Below, one piece after another: positions 1 through 6,583 of a stretch of 12,058 nt of DNA; position 1 is the stretch's first letter, and the number at the start of each line of letters is the position of its first letter. The notes beneath the pieces were generated by a model. That model saw only the letters and a program-made list of their open reading frames with translations, did no database searches and had not been told where the DNA came from. The stretch comes from Neisseriales bacterium. GTDB lineage: Bacteria > Pseudomonadota > Gammaproteobacteria > Burkholderiales > UBA11063. The position numbers and the translations under genes are program-made. The stretch lies in assembly GCA_008017145.1 (NCBI GenBank), contig SSGY01000200.1:1-12058 (forward strand), read 5' to 3'.

Positions 1-126
1 AAGTTATAGATTAATATAATTTACAATCTGAGTCCTCACTTTTTTATGCTTGAATAAGTAACTCAAGCTGAGTAAACTGATCTTTAAAAAGTTGGTTATT
101 AAAAAATAACGCAGTAGTATATGATA
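1..126. other. Non-coding flank left of the IS element
   Basis: No reading frame of useful length is present on either strand. The stretch is AT-rich. It contains two small inverted repeats: ACTCA/TGAGT around AGC at 61-73, and GTTATT/AATAAC around AAAA at 95-110. Neither has a stem and T-tract that would make a convincing terminator. This is the DNA on the outer side of the IS630 left end, and I see no gene remnant that clearly joins the relic on the other side of the element. Confidence 0.5.
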
Positions 127-141
127 CCATTTGAAATATAT
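124..141 (+). repeat. IS630 left terminal inverted repeat
   Basis: ATACCATTTGAAATATAT at 124-141 matches the reverse complement of 1254-1271 (ATACCAATTGAAATATAT) at 17 of 18 positions. The leading ATA includes the presumed TA target duplication at 125-126. It lies just outside the transposase stop codon at 143-145, as expected for a compact IS. Confidence 0.8.
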
Positions 142-142
142 A

Positions 143-715
143 TCACGGTAAATTAACACAATCACGATGCATGATTGATTTCACCAATTCTATGTTTTTG
201 CTGAATGCATTCCATGCTATACATGTTTTATCAACAATTTGCTGATAATTATCATAACATTGATTAGCAAAGTGATGGTTACGTAGCCACTCCCAAACTT
301 GTTCTACCGCATTTAATTCGGGTGAATATGGAGGTAATGGAATTAAGGTAATGTTCTCGGGAATCTCTAACTCATGAGATTTATGCCAACCAGCACTATC
401 AATTATTACCGCAGCATGTTTTCCAGCTTGTATATTGTTACCTAGCTCTAGTAAAAACTCATTCATCGCGATTGTATTGGCATATGGCAATACCAATGCA
501 CATGATTGACCTGTATGATGATTAGCTGCGCCATAAATATATGTCGATAAGAATTGGCGCTGTTTTACTTTTCTTGGTCTGCTACCTCGTTTTGCCCAAA
601 TACGGCATGCGTTACCTTGCTGCCCAATCCTAATCTCATCTTGTGACCAAATTTCAAGATCGCTTGCTTGTATGTGGCTTGGTAACAGTTTTCTTAGCAA
701 CTCTGGAAAGTTTTT
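143..715 (-). CDS. IS630 transposase, C-terminal DDE catalytic part
   Basis: The catalytic domain of the IS630 transposase, in the -1 frame relative to the upstream half. The DDE triad is visible: Asp in IWSQDE, Asp in AAVIIDSAGWH, and Glu in PPYSPELNAVEQVWEWLR, the last being the family's hallmark block. The frame is closed on its 5' side by TAA at 718-716, so it opens only within the run of seven A. It has no ATG before the catalytic core; TTG at 700 is the nearest possible start. It is therefore probably made only by ribosomal slippage from the upstream frame, which gives the continuous join KKNFPELLRK. If no slippage occurs, the element cannot make its own catalytic domain. The stop is TGA at 145-143, against the inverted repeat. 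Confidence 0.85.
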   Translation of the reverse strand, partial: KNFPELLRKLLPSHIQASDLEIWSQDEIRIGQQGNACRIWAKRGSRPRKVKQRQFLSTYIYGAANHHTGQSCALVLPYANTIAMNEFLLELGNNIQAGKHAAVIIDSAGWHKSHELEIPENITLIPLPPYSPELNAVEQVWEWLRNHHFANQCYDNYQQIVDKTCIAWNAFSKNIELVKSIMHRDCVNLP

Positions 716-1197
716 TTATATTCTTCTTGCTCATCAATATCCGTTTTGGGGTGAATAGAGCGCGATGTAATCCAACTAAAATTCAATTTGTGAAGCTTAT
801 TATAAATCGTTTTTAAGCTGCATTCTATACCATATTTCTCCTGCAGTAAATCTTGTAATTGGTAGCCCGTGATATAACCACCTTCCTTAGCTTCGCTTAA
901 ACTTTGTATTGTTTCCGACAACCATTTTTCTGCAGCACCAGTTATTTTCTTTGATGCTCCACAACGTGGTGCATCGTCAACACTTGAAAGACCTAGTTTA
1001 CTAAATTTACTGAGCCAAACTTGCACAGTTTTGCAATGTACACCAACTATTTCTGCTACATCTACTAGTGATTTACCTAATTGTAAATGGTGCATTGCTA
1101 ACAAACGAATACTTTTACGTCCATTTGATTCTGTGTTTATCATTGACAAAAAATCATATGTTTTAAAATCTTCTGGTAAATGTAATGCTCTTGCCAT
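694..1197 (-). CDS. IS630 transposase, N-terminal part (DNA-binding)
   Basis: A 167-residue product forming the DNA-binding half of an IS630 transposase. Residues about 28-75 make a helix-turn-helix (LAMHHLQLGKSLVDVAEIVG, then KTVQVWLSKF). A linker with GLSSVDDAPRCGASKKI follows, then a second winged-helix-like unit at about 105-150 (GYQLQDLL, SLKTIYNKL). This is the usual N-terminal plan of the family. The start is ATG at 1197 with AGGA upstream (AGGATAGCTCG then ATG). The frame ends early in TAA at 696-694, shortly after a run of seven A. The catalytic half continues in the -1 frame. A -1 slip gives a joined protein of 351 residues, a normal IS630 transposase length. It could be programmed frameshifting or a one-base deletion. 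Confidence 0.85.
   Translation of the reverse strand: MARALHLPEDFKTYDFLSMINTESNGRKSIRLLAMHHLQLGKSLVDVAEIVGVHCKTVQVWLSKFSKLGLSSVDDAPRCGASKKITGAAEKWLSETIQSLSEAKEGGYITGYQLQDLLQEKYGIECSLKTIYNKLHKLNFSWITSRSIHPKTDIDEQEEYKKTFQSC
711..717 (-). other. A7 slippery run joining the two transposase frames
   Basis: On the coding strand the run is TAT AAA AAA ACT in the upstream frame. Slipping one base back after the AAA codons gives AAC TTT CCA GAG, which reads NFPEL and continues into the DDE domain without a break. The -1 frame has TAA immediately 5' of the run, so the two frames overlap only across these A residues. Programmed -1 frameshifting on A runs is known in several IS families, including IS630 members. 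Loss of one A from an ancestral A8 would look identical. Confidence 0.6.
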
Positions 1198-1253
1198 CGA
1201 GCTATCCTAGTTCATAATATTTTACTTAAGACATTATTATAGTTAACCCTTAA

Positions 1254-1271
1254 ATATATTTCAATTGGTAT
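1254..1271 (-). repeat. IS630 right terminal inverted repeat
   Basis: Plus-strand ATATATTTCAATTGGTAT is the inverted partner of 124-141 with one mismatch. It lies about 57 bp upstream of the transposase start codon, leaving room for a short promoter inside the element. The TA at 1269-1270 is the presumed second copy of the target duplication. Confidence 0.8.
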
Positions 1272-1611
1272 AACACTGACATTATAAGTAAAACTTTAGG
1301 AATGCAATGCTTAATATTGGATGCTAACAATAAAATTCTCTATGCCACAATAACTTCTGTAAGACTGTTGGTATTCAAGCATCTGATTTAGTCCATAAAA
1401 CGATTACCGAGTTTGCTATGCCCAAATTGGCAAGATATAATCTATTTGCGAAACAATAGTTATCCAACAACATCAAGAAATAATTGCCAATAACCAGCGA
1501 CGAATTTTTCTAGAAATAAATACGACAGAGATCCAAGCAGAAGCTACGATTTCACATAAAACACCAGTTTATGATGCTGGTGGCAATTTTTTATGCTTAC
1601 AAATAAGCTAA
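1272..1611 (+). pseudogene. Decayed PAS-domain sensor gene remnant
   Basis: The gap between the IS and the next gene holds a broken plus-strand coding remnant. Three consecutive frames join into a PAS-like sequence. Frame one is open from 1272 and includes LILDANNKILYATITS. The second frame covers about 1359-1459 (TVGIQASDLVHKTITEF). The third runs from 1441 to the stop TAA at 1609-1611 (VIQQHQEIIANNQRRIFLEI, then ISHKTPVYDAGGNFLCLQIS). The order of a 'LDANNKILYA' strand, a 'GIQASDLVHKT' turn-helix and a final 'HKTPVYDAGGN' beta-hairpin is what PAS domains of sensor proteins show. At least two frameshifts separate the pieces, and any output domain is missing. The family call is from pattern memory; decay is seen directly. 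Confidence 0.5.
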
Positions 1612-1620
1612 ATAACTAAA

Positions 1621-2772
1621 TTAAACATGATTTTTTAAAACTGAAGCTAGATAAGTAATTTTTTCTTGGTTTTCTGTCATAAGACGTGTCGCATACTGAT
1701 TAATCTTTTCCATATTTTGAGATGATGTACTAGCGGTAGCAAGTTCATGACCGCCATCAGAGTTAATATAAACAAAATCAACGTTTAAACCATAATCTCG
1801 TGCTTCATGAATATATTCTTGAACTAAATCCGTGGAAAACTTTGCGCTAACTATCGGTGAATTTAGCAAATATTGGAATAAACCATAAGCACCAAATTCA
1901 GCCATATGAGTATGCCCATAATGATCTGAATCATTGCCCCCATTACCAATTAAAACAATTCGAATCTTTTTATTGGGAAACATAAACCAAGCATTGAGCA
2001 GCGCTATCTCTGCTGGATTATTTAAGATTACTCCAGGATCAATAAAAACATGTGTCTTGCCAGCAACTGAAAATTGCCGAGGAGAAAACAGCATTGGCGG
2101 ATTAGATGCACCGTGAATTAAATCACGCAAGAAATAATTGGTGTAATTACCATTAATTGTAGGTTCCCAATTACGAATTACGCGCAATGAATTTTCAGAG
2201 ACATCATAAACAGGAACCAAAAGATTATTATGTAAATCCGCCAGAGTACAATCTCCAAAATATCCTTCAAGAATTCCAAGCTTTCCCTCAGGCAAATAGA
2301 GCGGACCAAAGATCCCAAACAAGGTTAAAACGTAGTGATACCAAGGAGCACTAAACATCCGACGAATATTTTTCACATAATCACGAACCACATCTGCAGC
2401 ACTAAATTTATAACCGCTATCACCATCAGGTACAGATAAAATGGCACAATTAATCGCTCCAGTTGATGTACCTGCCATAAACTCAAAAAGCTCACCAGTT
2501 TTCTTGCCCGTTAATTCCTCTAACCTAGTTAGAACTTGTAAAGGAACAATCCCACGCACTCCACCACCAGTGAGAACCAAGATATTGATTACTTCTTTAT
2601 CCGCATATTTTTCACGAATTAACTGATTAGTTTTAAGGTTTGGTCGATCACCTAATTCTGGGGTGCGATCTACTATCACCCGAAGATACTTTTTAGTAAT
2701 GTGCTTCAAATAAATGTAAACTAGTCCGATGTAACAGACTAGCACAATAAAGAAGACATTAAAAGTATTCAA
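1621..2772 (-). CDS. Patatin-like phospholipase, membrane-anchored
   Basis: A 383-residue patatin-family acyl hydrolase, expected to cleave fatty acyl esters of (phospho)lipids using a Ser-Asp dyad. The sequence shows the oxyanion motif GGGVRG at 69-74, the nucleophile elbow GTSTG at 101-105 (Ser103) and the catalytic Asp in DPG at 245-247. Residues about 5-22 form one hydrophobic segment, so the enzyme is probably tethered to the inner membrane. The side on which the catalytic domain sits cannot be told. The likely start is TTG at 2772-2770, directly after the TAA stop of the upstream protease gene and in the same reading frame. No ATG occurs before the catalytic core; a weak GGA lies 9 bases before the TTG. 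Expression is therefore probably coupled to the protease gene. The substrate is unknown. Confidence 0.85.
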   Translation of the reverse strand: MNTFNVFFIVLVCYIGLVYIYLKHITKKYLRVIVDRTPELGDRPNLKTNQLIREKYADKEVINILVLTGGGVRGIVPLQVLTRLEELTGKKTGELFEFMAGTSTGAINCAILSVPDGDSGYKFSAADVVRDYVKNIRRMFSAPWYHYVLTLFGIFGPLYLPEGKLGILEGYFGDCTLADLHNNLLVPVYDVSENSLRVIRNWEPTINGNYTNYFLRDLIHGASNPPMLFSPRQFSVAGKTHVFIDPGVILNNPAEIALLNAWFMFPNKKIRIVLIGNGGNDSDHYGHTHMAEFGAYGLFQYLLNSPIVSAKFSTDLVQEYIHEARDYGLNVDFVYINSDGGHELATASTSSQNMEKINQYATRLMTENQEKITYLASVLKNHV

Positions 2773-3702
2773 TTAGTTAAATCCATTGGCTGAGCTCATT
2801 AGTGACTGCTTTGCCGAATCAACTAAACCAACACCAAGTTTTTTGGAAATTTTATCCAGAGCGTCTTGCGAAGGAGTAAAATCAACCACATTTTCACTCT
2901 TGAATTGATCACGAGCAATGCTGTCAACCGTACCATAGCCATCAATAAGCCCCAGTTTCTGTGCATCTTGCCCAATCCAGTAACGCCCGCTGAATAAATC
3001 TGGATCATTACTCAGTTTAGTTCCACGACCACGCTTAACCGCATCAATAAACTGTTGGTGAATCTCATCTAGCATTGCTTGCTGCATTCTAGTTTGTTCC
3101 TGACTTTCAGGTAAAAATGGATAACCCATTGCCTTATTCCGTCCAGAGATCAGAAGGCGACTATCAATACCTAATTTCTTGATTGCTTCAGTTGCACCAA
3201 AACCACTGTAAATCACACCAATTGAACCAACTATACTTGCCGGAGCAGCATAAATTTTGTCTGCTGCCGCAGCAGCATAATAGCAACCCGAAGCACAAAC
3301 TTCCTCAACAACAAAGTCAATTGGTTTGTTAGGATACAATTTACGAAGTCTGGTTAATTCATTGTTTAATATATCTGAATAAACGGGCGAACCACCCGGT
3401 GAATTAGCACGAATTAATACGGCTACTGTTTTTTTATCTTTCAGTGCGTCGGTCACACCCTTGATTACTGTTGCATAGTTTTTATTATCGCCATCAATTA
3501 CACCCTTAAAATCAACAACCGCAACTTGTGGACCTGTTTTGGTGCTGTCTTCCACATCACTACCATAGTTTGCATATACAGCCCAACCAATCAAAACAAG
3601 CACGATCAAGCGAAAGAATACACGCCAACGCCGTGCTCTTCTTTGCTCTTTGATTGCCTCTAATAATACCTTCTGAATCGTCTCTTGTTCCCAATTGCTC
3701 AT
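2773..3702 (-). CDS. sppA: SppA-type signal peptide peptidase (S49)
   Basis: A membrane-bound serine protease of family S49 that would degrade leftover signal peptides or other membrane peptides on the periplasmic side. A basic stretch (RRARRWR) and a single transmembrane helix at about 30-46 are followed by the protease domain. Residue numbers count from the upstream ATG at 3708. The NSPGG strand-turn lies at 102-106, the nucleophile Ser140 in CASGCYY, and the general base is probably Lys192 in SGRNK, 52 residues later as in the short Bacillus-type SppA. The length of about 310 fits the short single-domain form rather than the about 618-residue E. coli SppA. I chose ATG at 3702: the AAAGAGG ribosome site at 3715-3709 is 6 bases from it but touches the ATG at 3708. 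It is followed in frame by the patatin gene after one TAA. Confidence 0.88.
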   Translation of the reverse strand: MSNWEQETIQKVLLEAIKEQRRARRWRVFFRLIVLVLIGWAVYANYGSDVEDSTKTGPQVAVVDFKGVIDGDNKNYATVIKGVTDALKDKKTVAVLIRANSPGGSPVYSDILNNELTRLRKLYPNKPIDFVVEEVCASGCYYAAAAADKIYAAPASIVGSIGVIYSGFGATEAIKKLGIDSRLLISGRNKAMGYPFLPESQEQTRMQQAMLDEIHQQFIDAVKRGRGTKLSNDPDLFSGRYWIGQDAQKLGLIDGYGTVDSIARDQFKSENVVDFTPSQDALDKISKKLGVGLVDSAKQSLMSSANGFN

Positions 3703-3708
3703 AGTCAT

Positions 3709-3715
3709 CCTCTTT
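3709..3715 (-). promoter_or_regulatory. Ribosome binding site deciding the sppA start
   Basis: The coding-strand sequence is AAAGAGG followed by ATGACTATGAGC. The first ATG (3708) abuts the site with no spacer, while the second (3702) is 6 bases away, a normal distance. This favours a protein two residues shorter, beginning MSNWEQ. Confidence 0.6.
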
Positions 3716-3805
3716 AATGATATAATTGCCGCTTAATAAGCTATTATTATATTACATAATGCACTTTGAATTCGGAATTTAGACAATAAAATAGCATAAA
3801 AATTT
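3716..3805. promoter_or_regulatory. Divergent promoter region, sppA versus barrel protein
   Basis: These bases separate two divergently transcribed genes, so both promoters should lie here. On the minus strand TATAAT (plus 3746-3751) is a perfect -10 match for sppA, though I see no good -35 at the right distance. On the plus strand TTGAAT at 3766-3771 and TAAAAT at 3787-3792, 15 bp apart, are candidates for the barrel gene. The region is AT-rich, so chance matches are likely; only the divergent arrangement is firm. Confidence 0.35.
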
Positions 3806-3825
3806 AAAGAGGGTTCTGCACGATA

Positions 3826-4380
3826 ATGAAGAGGATTTTATTAGCATCAGGGATTTTTATTAGCATAAGTAGTTTTGCTGATCCAACGGGAATCTATATT
3901 GGTGGTGGTCTTGGGTATGGATCACAACAAGCCAATTATCTTGGTTCATCAAACACAGATGGAACGCCAGCACTTCGCGCGCAATTTGGTTATCAATTCG
4001 CAAACTGGTTGGATGCCGAGCTTGGCTGGAATTATCTTACTCAAGGCAGCAATTGGAATAATCTAGGTACACCATCTACAACAGTCTATGATTTTGCATT
4101 TCTACCAGGATTTACCCTTCCAGCAACACCAATAACCATTTTTGTGCGTCTCGGTGTTGATGCCGTCTCTGCTAACTTAAATAGTAGCTGGTATAATCAA
4201 CTAATCAGTAACTCAACAACTAATTTTGAATATGGTGCTGGAGTTAAAGTAAATATTCCTGAAACAAATACATTTGTTAGACTTGAATACATCAACTACG
4301 GAGCTGCGCCAAATAACAACAATTCTAACCTAACCACAACTCCAACTGCAATCTTGATGACTGCAGCTTACGTGTTTTAA
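3826..4380 (+). CDS. Small outer-membrane beta-barrel protein
   Basis: A 184-residue secreted protein. It begins with a signal peptide (MKRILLASGIFISISSFA, probable cleavage after Ala18 before DPTG). The rest alternates hydrophobic and polar residues in short strands rich in Gly, Tyr, Asn and Thr: YIGGGLGYG, LRAQFGYQF, WLDAELGWNY, IFVRLGVDAV, EYGAGVKVN, FVRLEYINYG. It ends AAYVF, with the terminal Phe that the barrel-assembly machinery recognises. A mature length of about 166 residues fits an eight-stranded OmpA/OmpX-like barrel without a peptidoglycan-binding domain. The start ATG has AAAGAGGG 12 bases upstream, a rather long spacing. It is divergent from sppA and meets tgt tail to tail with only 6 bp between the stop codons. 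Its precise role (adhesion, structural or pore) cannot be told. Confidence 0.75.
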   Translation: MKRILLASGIFISISSFADPTGIYIGGGLGYGSQQANYLGSSNTDGTPALRAQFGYQFANWLDAELGWNYLTQGSNWNNLGTPSTTVYDFAFLPGFTLPATPITIFVRLGVDAVSANLNSSWYNQLISNSTTNFEYGAGVKVNIPETNTFVRLEYINYGAAPNNNNSNLTTTPTAILMTAAYVF

Positions 4381-4386
4381 AACAAT

Positions 4387-5544
<1,158 letters not shown>

Positions 5545-5574
5545 TTAATATTTTTTCTCGCTAGCAAATTTCAA
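5545..5574 (-). promoter_or_regulatory. Possible tgt promoter
   Basis: In the 101-bp gap upstream of tgt the minus strand reads TTGAAA (plus 5569-5574), an 18-bp spacer, then TATTAA (plus 5545-5550). A second -10-like TATAGT lies at plus 5533-5538 without a clear -35. The matches are partial in AT-rich DNA, so this is a weak call. No hairpin with a T-tract ends the upstream transporter gene, so read-through from it into tgt is possible. Confidence 0.22.
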
Positions 5575-5609
5575 AGCAAACTGTAAATCTTTCAGGGGCT
5601 AGTTAACAC

Positions 5610-6497
5610 TTATACTTCACTACGTGCAATCCAATTCTTTTGCGTATAGGTCAAAACTAAAATAGCAAAAAGTATTACTATAACCGCAACAATTGTGAGC
5701 CAGCTAAATTGCTGCCCAAAGATAAAATAACCATAAATCACACCAGTAATCACGGCTACTGCGTTGACCAGTGAGTAATAGACTGAACCAACCATTCGAA
5801 GTATAAAAAACAATAGAACGTAGCCAATTGTTGATAGTAATATTTCTAAAACAATCAACAGGGAATTAGTATCACCCAATGTCAACTCGTAATAACCACG
5901 ATTAATTACAGCCAAGATACTTACGCACAAAGTGGAGACCATTAGCATCCATAAAGCATAATTTAAAACGCTACCCTGTCCAGGATGAAAACGCGACAAA
6001 TAAACGGCACTAAAAGCATAGCTTAGTGGAATTAATAGCGCAAGATACAACCAGGCATTACCTAACTCCAGTGCCAAATCATGCTGAGAAGGTAAGATTA
6101 TCATTGCTACACCTGCTATACCCAAAGCAATTAATCCCATACGTAGAAAAGAAAATCGCTCATCACGAAATATTAATGCTAAAGGGTAAGTAAAAATTGG
6201 GGCAATATTTGCTAACACCGTCAACAAACCAGAAGGAATATGTTTAGCGGCAAAATAAATCAACAAATTGGGAATAACGATACCAAAAATACCACAAAGC
6301 AATGCATAGACCACTCCAGATTTACCCAACCATAAATCACGTCGTAATATTTGAATAATCAAGAGCAGAAGAAAGGGACCAAATGATTGCCAAAAAGCAT
6401 ACGCATACGGATTAACCCCATGTGTCATACAATAGCCGGCAATAGCATAACCACTAGCCCAATCGACACCTAGTATAATTAGTAAAAATAATGCCAC
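5610..6497 (-). CDS. EamA/DMT-family transporter, ten-helix
   Basis: A 295-residue inner-membrane protein with about ten hydrophobic helices arranged as two repeats of five, the drug/metabolite transporter plan. First-repeat features include AYAFWQSFGPFLLLL near 32-46 and SGLLTVLANIAPIFTYPLAL at 89-108. The corresponding second-repeat end is SVYYSLVNAVAVITGVIYGY at 238-257, followed by FGQQFSW where many relatives have a Glu. Such proteins usually export amino acids, metabolites or drugs, or take up small solutes; the substrate cannot be read from sequence. The start is GTG at 6497: an in-frame stop lies a short way upstream and no other start codon falls between. GGA lies 11 bases upstream. 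It sits after the secA terminator and may have its own promoter in the short gap. Confidence 0.85.
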   Translation of the reverse strand: MALFLLIILGVDWASGYAIAGYCMTHGVNPYAYAFWQSFGPFLLLLIIQILRRDLWLGKSGVVYALLCGIFGIVIPNLLIYFAAKHIPSGLLTVLANIAPIFTYPLALIFRDERFSFLRMGLIALGIAGVAMIILPSQHDLALELGNAWLYLALLIPLSYAFSAVYLSRFHPGQGSVLNYALWMLMVSTLCVSILAVINRGYYELTLGDTNSLLIVLEILLSTIGYVLLFFILRMVGSVYYSLVNAVAVITGVIYGYFIFGQQFSWLTIVAVIVILFAILVLTYTQKNWIARSEV

Positions 6498-6525
6498 GTT
6501 TGTTTTTATCCGTAAATTGGTTCAA

Positions 6526-6562
6526 AAGTAAATAAACCCGCAAGATATCTGTCATGCGGGTC
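6526..6562 (-). terminator. Rho-independent terminator after secA
   Basis: On the minus strand ACCCGCA and TGCGGGT (plus 6555-6561 and 6536-6542) form a perfect 7-bp GC-rich stem around a 12-base loop, followed by TTATTTACTT. An A-tract (plus 6564-6570) lies on the 5' side. It begins about 20 bases past the secA stop, the right place to end that transcript. The loop contains AGATATCT, itself a palindrome. Confidence 0.75.
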
Positions 6563-6583
6563 TAAAAAAACAATAACAAACTA

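Larger units (their letters stand above)
127..1268 (-). mobile_element. IS630-family insertion sequence
   Basis: An insertion sequence of about 1142 bp. It is defined by an 18-nt inverted repeat at 124-141 and 1254-1271 (17 of 18 positions match) that brackets a transposase with the IS630/Tc1-mariner DDE layout. A TA dinucleotide lies at 125-126 and 1269-1270, which fits the known IS630 habit of inserting at TA and duplicating it. On that reading the element proper begins with CC and ends with GG. The transposase is on the minus strand and is split into two frames. The element lies beside a decayed plus-strand gene. The exact ends are inferred from the repeat and the TA rule and could be off by a base or two. 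Confidence 0.85.

Noticed and set aside
61..110. Small inverted repeats left of the IS (ACTCA/TGAGT and GTTATT/AATAAC)
   Set aside because: Stems of 5-6 bp in AT-rich DNA are expected by chance, and no adjacent gene end needs a terminator.
1562..1592. CACCAG/CTGGTG hairpin followed by GCAATTTTTT, possible terminator
   Set aside because: The stem is only 6 bp with a 9-base loop. It lies inside the PAS relic, where it encodes the TPVYDAGG hairpin turn, so it is more likely a coding coincidence.
1934..2626. Two short plus-strand frames opposite the patatin gene
   Set aside because: They are antisense to the patatin motifs, low in complexity and without supporting ribosome sites; treated as shadows.
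1621..2772. Patatin as a CBASS or other anti-phage effector
   Set aside because: Patatin effectors occur in such systems, but no nucleotide cyclase or other defence partner is nearby, and its neighbour is a housekeeping-type protease gene.
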